Counted from the first letter of the stretch, positions 9,276 to 18,715 are shown. The stretch: DNA of 64,000 bases from Pedobacter foliorum (GCF_013266735.1 NZ_JABSNU010000001.1:558001-622000), one strand, 5' to 3'. Notes: generated from the sequence alone by a model not told the origin. Made by a program: numbers and translations.

Positions 9276-10307
9276 ATGCTCAAGATAAAAATTTTTAACC
9301 TGCTAATTTGCTTTGTCGGAAGTGTGGCTTTAGTAATTATATTGTTTTTAATCTCATCTTATAAAACTAATCACTTTGGTTTTATACGTATTTTGCCTTC
9401 TCATTTAATTGATGGGGTTAACTCTAAAGATCTTAAACATAATTCCTGGTATTTGTCGGGGATACATAATCACGAGCTATTTTTGGCAAACTCACTAGTA
9501 ATTAAAAAAGTACTTAAAATTGATACAAACCTAGTTGATACTGTCGGTTTAACTGTCACTGGTCTAGAAAAGTCTCGATTATTTCAAGGCTCCATTTTTA
9601 CCACTGACAACGAAGTTATTTGGATAATGGATGGATTAAAACCCAGTATCTTGAAGGGAGGCTTACCACATCTCCGTTTTGAAAAGTTCTTCAAGACTTC
9701 ATTTTTTACTGGTTCAATTCCACTTACTGAAAATTCAATTGCTTTAAGGTATATTAATGAAAAGGGGGTGAGTGTACTTGCAAAGGAATTTTTGAACACT
9801 AATGTATTAAAAACTACAGACCTACTGGAAAAGCAAATCGACGGTATATTTTGTACTGATGGGGAGATAGTTAAAGTCCAAGGATCTTCAAAAATGATTT
9901 ATGTTTACTATTATCGCAATCAATTCTTATGCACAGACAGCAATCTTAATTTATTGTACAAAGGAAAAACCATCGATACGATCAGTAGGGCTCAGATCAA
10001 AGTAGCTAAGATTGCCTCAACTGGAGAAACTACTATGGCAGCACCACCTTTGCATGTGAATAAGCGGGCGTGTGCCAATGAGAAGTATCTCTTTGTACAA
10101 TCTTCTTTGCGCGCAAACAATGAAACTGAATACATGATCAAAGATGTGTCTATGATTGACGTGTATGCCGTTGCAGATGGCAAATACCAATTCAGTTTTT
10201 ACCTTCCTGATTTCCGAGGTTTTAAAGTCCGTGACTTTAAGGTCTATGGTCAATCGCTCTATGCCCTTTACGATCATTACCTCTACAAATACCAATTAAA
10301 CTTTTAG
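9276..10307 (+). CDS. membrane-anchored propeller-like protein of unknown function
   Basis: A 343-aa protein with one N-terminal transmembrane helix (residues 8-28) and an exported domain of repeated beta-strand blades ending in VRDFKVYGQSLYALYDHYLYKYQL, reminiscent of six-bladed propellers of the BF3164/TolB-like type. I cannot name the family with certainty. It follows the four-cysteine peptide by 49 bases and is probably co-transcribed with it. A sensor or scaffold role outside the inner membrane is plausible but inferred. Confidence 0.65.
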   Translation: MLKIKIFNLLICFVGSVALVIILFLISSYKTNHFGFIRILPSHLIDGVNSKDLKHNSWYLSGIHNHELFLANSLVIKKVLKIDTNLVDTVGLTVTGLEKSRLFQGSIFTTDNEVIWIMDGLKPSILKGGLPHLRFEKFFKTSFFTGSIPLTENSIALRYINEKGVSVLAKEFLNTNVLKTTDLLEKQIDGIFCTDGEIVKVQGSSKMIYVYYYRNQFLCTDSNLNLLYKGKTIDTISRAQIKVAKIASTGETTMAAPPLHVNKRACANEKYLFVQSSLRANNETEYMIKDVSMIDVYAVADGKYQFSFYLPDFRGFKVRDFKVYGQSLYALYDHYLYKYQLNF

Positions 10308-10319
10308 AACGAATCTGAA

Positions 10320-11192
10320 ATGAAAATATTAATCTATATGCTCTTTTTAATGGTAGGGTATACTGCGGTAGCACAACAGGTGCTGCCGCTTTACCCGGAC
10401 ACTATTCCCGGAAGTACAGTGAAACTTTCCAAAGAAGAAGAGCCAACCTTGACCCTATATCTGCCCATTAAAGAAAAAGCCACAGGAACAGCCATACTGG
10501 TCATCCCGGGCGGAGCTTATGGTTTTCTTGCCTTTGAAGAAGAAGGTGTTGCTATAGGCAAAGCCTTTGCAGAAAAGGGAATTGCTGCCTTTGTGCTCAA
10601 ATACCGCTTGCCAAAAAAAGAATCGATGCAGGACAAAAGCTATGGGCCGTTAACGGATGCGCAACAAGCCATTAAATTGATCCGTTCAAACACTGCGAAC
10701 TGGAATCTTGATTCTGCTAAAGTAGGTGTAATAGGCTACAGTGCAGGAGGCCATTTGGCTTCTACCTTAGGTACACATTTCGGGACAAGCTATATCCCGA
10801 ATAAAGACAATATCAGCCTAAGACCTGATTTTATGATCCTGGTTTACCCGGTGATCAGCATGAATGATCAGTTGACTCATATAGGCTCCAAGATTAACCT
10901 GCTCGGTATGGACCCTTCTAAAGAAAAAGTGGATTTGTTCTCTAACGAACTACAGGTCACCAAAGATACTCCACCTACTTATTTGACCCATTGTGGCGAT
11001 GATGGGGTCGTAGATGTAAACAACAGTATTGTGTTTTATCAGGCCTTGCAGAAGAATGGGGTAGATGCGGAGTTGCATCTGTTTCCAAAAGGCAACCACG
11101 GATTTACCCAAAGATTGCCGGTAAAGGAATGGCTCGATCCGATGCTTGCATTTCTGGAAAGAGAAGGGTTTTATAAAAACAGCTCAAAATAA
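10320..11192 (+). CDS. secreted alpha/beta hydrolase, esterase-like
   Basis: A 290-aa exported esterase-like enzyme with a signal peptide ending AVAQQ. The alpha/beta hydrolase core shows an oxyanion region (IPGGAYGF), nucleophile elbow GYSAGGH (Ser 141), the acid region CGDDGVVD and the catalytic histidine in PKGNHGF. This set is typical of the Bacteroidota acetyl-xylan-esterase-like/BD-FAE group that deacetylates plant polysaccharides. The neighbouring GH2 gene, 39 bases downstream, supports a role in glycan breakdown. The gene is more GC-rich than the SusCD section. Confidence 0.85.
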   Translation: MKILIYMLFLMVGYTAVAQQVLPLYPDTIPGSTVKLSKEEEPTLTLYLPIKEKATGTAILVIPGGAYGFLAFEEEGVAIGKAFAEKGIAAFVLKYRLPKKESMQDKSYGPLTDAQQAIKLIRSNTANWNLDSAKVGVIGYSAGGHLASTLGTHFGTSYIPNKDNISLRPDFMILVYPVISMNDQLTHIGSKINLLGMDPSKEKVDLFSNELQVTKDTPPTYLTHCGDDGVVDVNNSIVFYQALQKNGVDAELHLFPKGNHGFTQRLPVKEWLDPMLAFLEREGFYKNSSK

Positions 11193-11231
11193 GAATCAGA
11201 AAGAACTAACAAAAATCATATAAAAACACAA

Positions 11232-13622
11232 ATGAAAGCTAGAATTATACTGCTTATAGCTACTGCTTTGCCTTTTTTTTCAGTAAATGATGCAAAGTCA
11301 CAAGAATACAAAATGCAGAATGTGCCCATTCAAACGCGCTGGGCTAAAGAAGTTTCTCCGGCGAATGCCTTAAAGGAATATCCACGGCCACAAATGGTAC
11401 GCCCAAACTGGACAAACCTGAATGGGTTATGGGAATACGCCATTACTCCAAAGAATCTGGATTCGAAAGTTATTTCTGAAGGCAAGATTCTTGTTCCTTA
11501 CCCAATAGAATCTGCCCTATCAGGAGTAAAAAAGGCTTTGCTACCCGACCAGCAACTGTTTTATAAGAAAACCTTTTCTAAACCTGTACTAAAATTTGGC
11601 GAACGCTTATTACTGCATTTTGGTGCAGTGGACTGGCAAACCACGGTGTATGTAAACAGTAAAGAGGTAGGAGCGCATACGGGAGGCTATTCCAGCTTCT
11701 CCATAGACATCACTGATGCATTAACTTCAGGAAATAACCTGCTGATGCTAAAAGTATGGGATCCGACAGATCAGGGGATCGGACCTCATGGAAAACAGGT
11801 GCTCAATCCAGCCAATATCTATTATACCCCAACTTCAGGAATTTGGCAAACAGTATGGATGGAAGTAGTACCTGCGGAACATATTGAAAATCTGGTAATG
11901 ACCCCTGATATTGATAAAGGGTTATTGAACCTGAAGGTGAAGGCACCGGCTGGTTGTAAAATAGAAGCTACTGCTTTTGATGGAAAAATTAAGGTCTCTG
12001 CAGTAATTGGTAATGCAGGCACTGACTTACAACTTGTAGTAAAGAATCCCAAACTCTGGTCCCCAGAATCACCTTTTCTATATGATCTAACCATAAAATT
12101 ATTGAAAGACGGAAAAGTAATCGATGAAGTAAAAAGCTATTTCGGGATGCGGAAGATTTCAATCGCAAAAGATAGTAAAGGAACAGACCGCATCTTTTTA
12201 AACAATAAACCCTACTACAACCTAGGAACGCTCGACCAGGGCTTCTGGCCAGACGGCTTGTATACCGCCCCAACCGACGAAGCCCTGGCTTTTGACATTA
12301 AAGCCATCAAGGCAATGGGATTCAATACCATTCGCAAACACATCAAGGTAGAGCCTGCACGCTGGTATTATCATGCAGACAAACTGGGCATGCTGGTCTG
12401 GCAAGATTTTGTAAACCCGAATCAAGGTTTACCTGAAGGCAGCAAGGAAGAATTTGAAAAAGAAAGCGCTGCGGAAATGGCACAACTGCACAATTATCCT
12501 TCGATCGTTTGCTGGGTACTGTTCAATGAGAAATGGGGACAATACGACCAGCAAAGATTAAGTGAATGGGTAAAGAAAGTCGATCCTTCAAGGATACTGA
12601 ATGGCCATTCAGGCGAACTCCTGTACGTCAATGAACAGCTACGCAGTCCTTCACCCAATGCCTATGTATCTGCGGACATGACCGATGTACATGCCTATCC
12701 GGATCCAATGATGAGTATCAAACAAAATGGTAAAGCACAAGTCTGTGGTGAGTTTGGAGGAATCGGGGTCTTTATCCCCGAACACCAATGGCTAACAGGA
12801 TCAGCCTGGGGGTATATCCAGGAAAAACCAGCAGCATTAAAGGCCAAATACAAGATCATGAATCAGCATTTGCAACTGTTTGAAAAACAAGGCTTATCAG
12901 GTTCTATTTATACCCAGCCATTTGATGTAGAAGGAGAACAGAACGGACTGATGACCTATGATCGAGAAGTTGTAAAAATCCCTTTCGCGGAACTTCGAAA
13001 AATTCATGCCCCGCTGAATCCAAACATGGGAACCATTCCAGTAGTTACTGCAAAAGATGCAGATTTAACCGAACCTGGGCTATTGTATAGCGCTATGCTC
13101 GATCAGTACATTGCAGGGAAACGCGATGCAACATTCCTAAAAAAAATGGCGATGATGGCTACCCAGGCCGGAGATAAACCCGGAGCGGAGCTGGCCGGTT
13201 CTGCTTACATCGCTAACCTTAAAATGCCCCTTTCTGAAGAAGACATGGCTTCAGTATCACAGTTTACCAAAAGCACCAAGGATCCAGGTTTTGCTTTAAT
13301 GAATACCAATGCAGCAGCATTTAAAAAATCAATGGGAGGTCGTAAGTATACTGTAGCGATGATGAACATGATCCTGAAAGGAGAGATGGAACCTTTGATG
13401 AACGGAGATAATCCAGACTGGTCTGCTATAGCAACCGCAGTAAAACCCTACGGGTTACCAGGTGAAGAAATCCTGTTACGTGCAAAGACCATTGGTTTTT
13501 ACAACAAACAGGACTGGAAGAACTATGTGCCTACGGCATCTTCCTATTTGGAGAAGTTTGGGGCAAATATCAAAGAAGAAGAAAAACAGATGTTTCAGGC
13601 CGCCATTGATCAACACAAATAA
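11232..13622 (+). CDS. secreted glycoside hydrolase family 2 protein
   Basis: A 796-aa exported glycosidase of the GH2 (beta-galactosidase/glucuronidase/mannosidase) clan. After a signal peptide come a sugar-binding jelly-roll domain (NWTNLNGLWEYA near residues 57-68), an immunoglobulin-like domain and the TIM barrel. The acid/base Glu lies in LFNEKWGQ (E433) and the nucleophile Glu in CGEFGG (E507). The last ~200 residues form a helical extension not needed for catalysis. It is probably periplasmic. Substrate specificity cannot be read from sequence; the adjacent esterase suggests a plant or decorated glycan. Confidence 0.9.
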   Translation: MKARIILLIATALPFFSVNDAKSQEYKMQNVPIQTRWAKEVSPANALKEYPRPQMVRPNWTNLNGLWEYAITPKNLDSKVISEGKILVPYPIESALSGVKKALLPDQQLFYKKTFSKPVLKFGERLLLHFGAVDWQTTVYVNSKEVGAHTGGYSSFSIDITDALTSGNNLLMLKVWDPTDQGIGPHGKQVLNPANIYYTPTSGIWQTVWMEVVPAEHIENLVMTPDIDKGLLNLKVKAPAGCKIEATAFDGKIKVSAVIGNAGTDLQLVVKNPKLWSPESPFLYDLTIKLLKDGKVIDEVKSYFGMRKISIAKDSKGTDRIFLNNKPYYNLGTLDQGFWPDGLYTAPTDEALAFDIKAIKAMGFNTIRKHIKVEPARWYYHADKLGMLVWQDFVNPNQGLPEGSKEEFEKESAAEMAQLHNYPSIVCWVLFNEKWGQYDQQRLSEWVKKVDPSRILNGHSGELLYVNEQLRSPSPNAYVSADMTDVHAYPDPMMSIKQNGKAQVCGEFGGIGVFIPEHQWLTGSAWGYIQEKPAALKAKYKIMNQHLQLFEKQGLSGSIYTQPFDVEGEQNGLMTYDREVVKIPFAELRKIHAPLNPNMGTIPVVTAKDADLTEPGLLYSAMLDQYIAGKRDATFLKKMAMMATQAGDKPGAELAGSAYIANLKMPLSEEDMASVSQFTKSTKDPGFALMNTNAAAFKKSMGGRKYTVAMMNMILKGEMEPLMNGDNPDWSAIATAVKPYGLPGEEILLRAKTIGFYNKQDWKNYVPTASSYLEKFGANIKEEEKQMFQAAIDQHK

Positions 13623-13630
13623 CCTCCAAA

Positions 13631-14014
13631 ATGAAAAATGAACTTTCTCTTCTTGGCCAGTTGATCTTTGATCTCAGTAAAGTCAATAACCTGGATTCGG
13701 TACCCGAAAGTAATTTCCTGTTGATCGGTTCGGAATACCCAAGAATCAGCAGCGCATTGACGAATCTCCGGGAAAAGAGGAGACTCGGCTGGGTCTATCA
13801 GCTGGACTTTCATGCCGCAGAAACCGGACGTCTGTTGCAAAAACTTCGAATTGATCGGGTGTATCACGAACTCCTGCAAGTGTATGATTGTAGACTGGAT
13901 GAACTACGAAGAACTTATGATATGCTCGAAGAAGTGCTGTCTGAGCTAGCTGAGGGGATTGAGCTGTTGAGGTTTAAAGAGAACGGACATCCTGAGGAAC
14001 TTAAATTGAATTAA
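13631..14014 (+). CDS. small helical protein of unknown function
   Basis: A 127-aa charged, cytoplasmic-looking protein without signal or membrane segment. The C-terminal half is a long amphipathic helix (YHELLQVYDCRLDELRRTYD onward), perhaps a coiled coil. Its start lies 8 bases after the GH2 stop and its end 11 bases before an AraC-type regulator, so the three genes look co-transcribed. I do not recognise the family; a partner of the regulator is one possibility. Confidence 0.6.
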   Translation: MKNELSLLGQLIFDLSKVNNLDSVPESNFLLIGSEYPRISSALTNLREKRRLGWVYQLDFHAAETGRLLQKLRIDRVYHELLQVYDCRLDELRRTYDMLEEVLSELAEGIELLRFKENGHPEELKLN

Positions 14015-14025
14015 AACCAGGTCAA

Positions 14026-14487
14026 ATGAAATACACGATTAATTATGATTCCAATGTTTCTGTGGTAGACATGAAGACTTCCAGTTTAACGATGGAATAC
14101 CCGGAAATACTCCATTTACAGAATGTCCCTGGTGAGCTGCAAGTTCTAATCGATCTGATCGGATTGATAGAAAAACATTTTCGAAAGGAGCGGAGTCCGG
14201 GTTATTACGCCATTTCCCTGTCGATAAAAACTTTTACGTTGAACAGCCTCAGCAAAAAGATTTTACGTAAGACCATTTATGAACTGATTCAGGACAAGAT
14301 TCATCATGAAGCGATCAAACTGCTGACCACTACCAATTGGTCTGTAAAGCGAATTGCCTACGAAATTGGTGGTAATGATCCCTGTTATTTCAACAGGTGT
14401 TTCAAGAAGAAAACCGGGCTTTCCCCAAAGCGGTTCAGAAGCTCCGGTTTCAAATTGGGTAACCTGAATGACCCTGGTAATTATTAG
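14026..14487 (+). CDS. short AraC-family transcriptional regulator
   Basis: A 153-aa DNA-binding protein. The C-terminal ~60 residues carry an AraC helix-turn-helix: the first helix region NWSVKRIAYEIGGNDPCYFNR and the conserved end FKKKTGLSPKRFR. The N-terminal part (about 85 residues) is too short for the usual AraC cupin domain, so any ligand-sensing part is reduced or absent. Regulation of the esterase/GH2 genes upstream is inferred from position. Confidence 0.85.
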   Translation: MKYTINYDSNVSVVDMKTSSLTMEYPEILHLQNVPGELQVLIDLIGLIEKHFRKERSPGYYAISLSIKTFTLNSLSKKILRKTIYELIQDKIHHEAIKLLTTTNWSVKRIAYEIGGNDPCYFNRCFKKKTGLSPKRFRSSGFKLGNLNDPGNY

Positions 14488-14590
14488 AATGGAACGAGGC
14501 ATAAATAGTTCCCCAAGAGATTTAACCATGCTGGGCGTAAAACGATAATCAATGTGATAAAGAAGCTATAGTGAATAGTGAGTTAAGTCA

Positions 14591-14613
14591 GGACAGGTCC
14601 GGTTAGCCTGTCC
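14591..14613. other. intergenic stem-loop 1
   Basis: Perfect 7-bp inverted repeat GGACAGG / CCTGTCC with a 9-base loop, 104 bases after the AraC gene, followed by a short A-run on the plus strand. It could be a weak terminator or a leader structure; there is no long T-run. Confidence 0.4.
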
Positions 14614-14652
14614 AAAATCAGAACAAATTAGGTATCTGAGAATTTAGGTTAT

Positions 14653-14687
14653 GAAGTGCAGTATGGTCCGGATGGACGCTGCACTTC
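14653..14687 (+). terminator. intergenic stem-loop 2, terminator-like
   Basis: Perfect 9-bp outer stem GAAGTGCAG / CTGCACTTC with an inner GTCC / GGAC stem, followed by TGTTGTT. It sits between the AraC gene and the Crp-type gene. It is probably a terminator of the upstream operon, although the T-tract is interrupted; a structured 5' leader of the Crp-type gene is the alternative. Confidence 0.45.
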
Positions 14688-14752
14688 TGTTGTTAAAACC
14701 GCATAAGATCGACCGCTCTTTTTTGTATTTCCAATTGCACATAATTTAATCA

Positions 14753-15394
14753 ATGAATAGTATAGATATCATCCTACAAAGAATGTTTGGAATCATGGAT
14801 TCCATTAAAGCGCAAAACCCTAAATTATATGAGCACCTGAGACAGGTCATGAAGTACCAAGGGATATATTATCCATCAGGTGCTATACTCTTCCATATTG
14901 GCGATCGGGTTGACCGCGCCTTTTTCATTTCAGAAGGATTTATCACAAGATCATCCAAAAACAAACAAGGAACTCAGCAGGTGCTGAGCATTTTTGAAGC
15001 AGATGAAATTAAAGCTGGTCCCGACTTTATGCAGCAGACCCCATCAGAGTTTCTGATAGAAGCAATCTCCGGTACTTTCCTCGCTTACATTACCCATGAA
15101 CAATTGAAAGTTGTCTATTCGCTTTTCCCAGAAGCACATGAACTGGCTTCTCTGATCATTTCTCAGCATAACCGTAAAGAAGCCCGTCTGCGTAAACTAT
15201 TGTTGATAAAGGGAATTGATCTGGTCGAATCCTTTTACAAACGTTACCCAAAACTGATCGAACCTGGATCGGTATTAACCGACAAAAAAATAGCCTCATT
15301 TCTCAAGATCAGTATCAGCTTACTGCGTGAACACCGGTCCGAACTTTTCGCAACCCGTAAACTCATTAAACCAACGAATAAAAATGGAAAATAG
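14753..15394 (+). CDS. Crp/Fnr-type cyclic-nucleotide-binding-domain regulator
   Basis: A 213-aa protein with a cNMP-binding beta-roll at residues 30-120 (GAILFHIGDRVDRAFFISEGFI) and a C-terminal helical segment with an HTH-like stretch (TDKKIASFLKISISLLREHR). The roll lacks an obvious RxSxxA phosphate-binding cassette, so it may not bind cAMP. Many Bacteroidota carry such reduced Crp-like proteins of unknown signal. It precedes an oxoamine synthase gene but has about 150 bases of spacer with its own promoter candidate, so an operon is uncertain. Confidence 0.75.
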   Translation: MNSIDIILQRMFGIMDSIKAQNPKLYEHLRQVMKYQGIYYPSGAILFHIGDRVDRAFFISEGFITRSSKNKQGTQQVLSIFEADEIKAGPDFMQQTPSEFLIEAISGTFLAYITHEQLKVVYSLFPEAHELASLIISQHNRKEARLRKLLLIKGIDLVESFYKRYPKLIEPGSVLTDKKIASFLKISISLLREHRSELFATRKLIKPTNKNGK

Positions 15395-15513
15395 TCCGCG
15401 CATTAAGCTCCAGTTCTGGAGCCCTTCTAAGCATTTATACGCTGTTTTAAGCCCTGCAAGGGCTGTTGATAAATATGGCATCAGATGTATCCAGCCGGGG
15501 ATTTCCCGAAATA

Positions 15514-15521
15514 TACTTTCG
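15514..15521 (+). promoter_or_regulatory. candidate -7 box for the oxoamine synthase gene
   Basis: TACTTTCG matches the Bacteroidota -7 consensus TAnnTTTG at all but one base and lies 19 bases before ATG 15541. It supports that start over the upstream in-frame ATG at 15475. No clear -33 TTG was found at the usual distance. Confidence 0.35.
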
Positions 15522-15540
15522 CAGTATTAAACAAAAAGAC

Positions 15541-16797
15541 ATGACCATAGATTTTGAAAAAGCAAGTTTTAAAGATTTCGAAGACATCGCCGGAATTGAC
15601 CCATTTGGCAGAGCATCACTATTCAATGACTATTCCATTTACAAACGTGGACGGAACCAGATGAATTACAGGCAGCTGGCCACATCAGGTTGTGGTCCGG
15701 AAATCACCCTGAAAATTCCAGGTATCCCAATCAACAGATTCATCAGCCTGGTATCTAATGACTACCTGGGTTTCACCCAGCACCCGGAAGTAAAAGCCGC
15801 GGCAATTGCCGCCATTGAAAAATATGGCTCAGGAGTAGGCGCCTCACCAGCAATTGGCGGACACATGGATTTTCATGAAGCACTGGAGGAAAAGATAGCT
15901 GGTTTCTTTCAGAGAGAAAGTGCCATCATTTATACTACGGGTTATACTTCCAACTCAGCGACCCTACAATGCCTTTTACGTAAATCAGACCTGGCTATCC
16001 TGGATCAGGCCGTTCATGCCAGTGTCTATGAAGGCTGTCAGCTGACCAATGTCAAGTCCTTTCCGCACAATAACCTGCAGGCACTGGAAAGAATACTGGC
16101 CGCTGCACAAACCAAATACCGCACCCGTATGGTGATCGTTGATGGGGTGTATTCACAAGATGGAGACATGGCTCCGCTAAAAGAGATCGTGGAATTGTGT
16201 AAACGGTACGGAGCCTACTCGGTAGTGGATGATGCACATGGTACAGGAGTGATCGGAAAAACAGGTCGGGGTGTCATTGAACTGGACAACTTGTTCCAGG
16301 AGGTTGACTTGATTACTGGAACATTCAGCAAAACCTTTGCACACATCGGAGGCTATGTAGTAGCCAAACCTGAACTGATCAACTTTTTAAAGTTCCAATC
16401 CAGACAACACTTGTTCTCCGCATCGAGTACTCCCGCTGCTGCCTGTATCCTCAAGGCAATAGAGCTGATTGATCAGGAACCATTCTGGATGGATCAACTC
16501 CGGGAGAAAACAGCATACCTGAGAAAGGGATTACAGAGCCTGGGATTGAATACCGGCATTTCACAATCTGCCATTATCCCTGTTAAAATCGGAGACATGA
16601 GCAGGAATGCGGAAGTATGCAGACTGTTACTTGAAGCAGGTGTATACGCCAACCAAATCAACTACCCTGCAGTGTCCAGGAAAGATGCGCGCATCAGAAT
16701 GAGCGTAATGGCAACACACAGTTATGATCAGCTGGATGATGTGCTGAATGCCTGGGAATGGGTAATAACCAAATCTAAGATTGTAAATTTTGAATAA
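15541..16797 (+). CDS. PLP-dependent alpha-oxoamine synthase (AONS/KBL/SPT family)
   Basis: A 418-aa cytoplasmic enzyme that joins an acyl-CoA to an amino acid with decarboxylation. Diagnostic parts: SNDYLGFTQHPEV near the start, GYGSGVGASP-like loop (KYGSGVGASPAIGGH), VDDAHGTGVIG binding PLP, and the Schiff-base lysine in GTFSKTFAHIGG (K264). Length fits the family. The sequence does not separate 8-amino-7-oxononanoate synthase, 2-amino-3-ketobutyrate ligase, serine palmitoyltransferase or CqsA-like roles; no biotin or sphingolipid genes are nearby. The next gene, a TetR-type regulator, follows after 7 bases. Confidence 0.85.
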   Translation: MTIDFEKASFKDFEDIAGIDPFGRASLFNDYSIYKRGRNQMNYRQLATSGCGPEITLKIPGIPINRFISLVSNDYLGFTQHPEVKAAAIAAIEKYGSGVGASPAIGGHMDFHEALEEKIAGFFQRESAIIYTTGYTSNSATLQCLLRKSDLAILDQAVHASVYEGCQLTNVKSFPHNNLQALERILAAAQTKYRTRMVIVDGVYSQDGDMAPLKEIVELCKRYGAYSVVDDAHGTGVIGKTGRGVIELDNLFQEVDLITGTFSKTFAHIGGYVVAKPELINFLKFQSRQHLFSASSTPAAACILKAIELIDQEPFWMDQLREKTAYLRKGLQSLGLNTGISQSAIIPVKIGDMSRNAEVCRLLLEAGVYANQINYPAVSRKDARIRMSVMATHSYDQLDDVLNAWEWVITKSKIVNFE

Positions 16798-16804
16798 GTA
16801 AGTT

Positions 16805-18556
16805 ATGGCAAAACGTCCGCGTCAGAAAGGAATAAAGAACAAGCCCGCCACCATGAGGGAGTTTATCTCAGCCGTTGGTAATATCCTGAAATTGGAAGGG
16901 CATACAGGTTTGAGGGTAAATAGAATTGCCAGGTACAGCGGCAGGAACCGGAGTTTGATTGGTCGCTATTTCTCCGGCCTTGCCGGCTTACAAAGGGCAT
17001 ATATTATGGAAAAGGATTATTGGATCCCCTTCTTCAAACGCTTTGTCCTGACAGACGCGGACGGTATTGCCGAAATCAAAGAGACATTTACCAGCTTAAT
17101 GCAGGAAAACTTCAGGTTCTTCCTGAACAATCCCGAGATGCAGAACATCATCCTCTGGCAGATCAGTGAATCCAATGAGTTGATGACAGAGATCTCTACC
17201 AACCGAGAAATAGCAGGTGAAAATTTATTTAAAGTAACCGACCCATACTTTGCTGATACAAACGTAAACTTCAGAGCTGTAATCGGCCTGTTGCTGGGCG
17301 GTATCTATTACATGGTGTTGCATGCAAGAACCAATAAAAGTGTGGTCAGTGGGATAGACCTGAATGAAGACCTTGATCAGGTTGAACTCTCAAGAACCAT
17401 AGAACAGATTATTGTTTGGGCTTGTACTGCAGCAAACAATAAGGAAACTATAATACCAACCATACCTATGATGAACTACCAATTTGAGCTACTGGATACT
17501 GTGGTGGCTCAGTTATCAGACCGGACAGATCCGACGGGAACCGCAGACCTGATGCTAAAAAATGAATGTAAAAAGCTGAAGCGATCCATCCCCAATCAGG
17601 TGCTGAGTCTGACGAATGAAACCCAGATCCGCAGTTATTTGAAAATGGTTACGACCAAACTCTCTGAAGCCGCCGACCTATTGTATAATCCCGAACGAAA
17701 GCTAAACCCCGATGCAGAGTTGATTGTAGATGTACTTAAAGGAATTTCCCGTCATTACTTTGATACCATTCCAAATGAGGTGATTCTTCCAAAGCTGTTT
17801 TGCCTGAATGAAGCGATTACGTATAACCAGAAGTGGCAAAGGATCAAGGAAAAACTGGGAGCGGTAGAGATTGATCCCTTTCTGATAGATGTGGTTTATG
17901 TTCCATTTAACCGGTTGACTCTGCCAGATCTGGAAGTGAACTGGCATGACTATAAGTATTTGAAAATGTATGCTTTTATCCTTGAATCAGAAACTGCTGA
18001 ACTGGTAAAAAATGAACAGGATCTGTTTGAGCTATTGATTGGTTTAGGATATAATCATACCAGATTCAGTGCTTACTATACCAATAAACTAAAGAAATCC
18101 TTTGAAGGTTTTGAGCCATTAGGAAAGCTTACTCTACTGGAACAACAACTTACTGCGATCGGACAAACGACTTCCAGGACATTAATGAGCTATTGTCCAA
18201 ATAAGGCAACAGTGGTAGAGGATTTAAATAAATGGATTGTGATTGAGCTGAAGAAAGGAGAGGGGACTCCAGTGGGACTTGGAGAGGAGATCTTTGACAA
18301 CAGTTTGAATACAGTACTGACTACTTCGGAACTATCCTGCTGGCAGAAGTTACAATATGATGCCGGTATTTATTCCGAAGTGAATGTGGATGTGTTTACC
18401 GGAAAGGTATCTGCTAATTTTAAGACCAAACGCGGTATGCGACCGTCCAGTAACAGTGTCAAGTCTAAACTATATGGTAAGGAACGGGAGATCTATAAAT
18501 CACTACAACCTTATGTGAATAAGATGAAGGAGGATATAGACAGGTTTTTGATGTAA
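16805..18556 (+). CDS. TetR-type regulator with long unknown C-terminal domain
   Basis: A 583-aa protein, far longer than the usual ~200 aa of TetR regulators. Residues 14-60 form a TetR-like helix-turn-helix (GLRVNRIARYSGRNRSLIGRYF), followed by a TetR-like helical ligand domain to about 200. Residues ~225-583 form an additional helical/beta region that I do not recognise. Two damaged pieces of this C-terminal part occur elsewhere in the window, at 32232-32540 and 41880-42156, so the family is multicopy in this genome. It may control the oxoamine synthase gene just upstream. Confidence 0.7.
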   Translation: MAKRPRQKGIKNKPATMREFISAVGNILKLEGHTGLRVNRIARYSGRNRSLIGRYFSGLAGLQRAYIMEKDYWIPFFKRFVLTDADGIAEIKETFTSLMQENFRFFLNNPEMQNIILWQISESNELMTEISTNREIAGENLFKVTDPYFADTNVNFRAVIGLLLGGIYYMVLHARTNKSVVSGIDLNEDLDQVELSRTIEQIIVWACTAANNKETIIPTIPMMNYQFELLDTVVAQLSDRTDPTGTADLMLKNECKKLKRSIPNQVLSLTNETQIRSYLKMVTTKLSEAADLLYNPERKLNPDAELIVDVLKGISRHYFDTIPNEVILPKLFCLNEAITYNQKWQRIKEKLGAVEIDPFLIDVVYVPFNRLTLPDLEVNWHDYKYLKMYAFILESETAELVKNEQDLFELLIGLGYNHTRFSAYYTNKLKKSFEGFEPLGKLTLLEQQLTAIGQTTSRTLMSYCPNKATVVEDLNKWIVIELKKGEGTPVGLGEEIFDNSLNTVLTTSELSCWQKLQYDAGIYSEVNVDVFTGKVSANFKTKRGMRPSSNSVKSKLYGKEREIYKSLQPYVNKMKEDIDRFLM

Positions 18557-18688
18557 GCTAAAAATATTAATCTGAAACGCTGAAATGGAGCAGTGTTAAG
18601 AGTTCTTGTGTTTAAGGGTTGCCAACTTTTATAATCGACAGGCGAAGTTTGTTTTATTATCTTAAAATGAATTATTTTTACGAGTGCA

Positions 18689-18715
18689 GGTTCGATTCCC
18701 GCTGGAATTCGAACC
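18689..18715. terminator. bidirectional terminator-like hairpin at the island's left edge
   Basis: GGTTCGATTCC pairs with GGAA-T-TCGAACC (11 bp with a one-base bulge, 4-base loop CGCT). It lies between the convergent ends of the TetR-type gene (18556) and the minus-strand defence operon (18947). The first half looks like a tRNA T-arm (GGTTCGATTCC), but pairing favours a long hairpin. The rest of 18557-18946 is AT-rich with no gene seen. Confidence 0.5.

Noticed and set aside
18681-18715. tRNA T-arm-like sequence at the island edge, possible attachment site
   Set aside because: The T-stem has a mismatch and the segment forms a much stronger 11-bp hairpin; no matching direct repeat was found at the other edge of the island.
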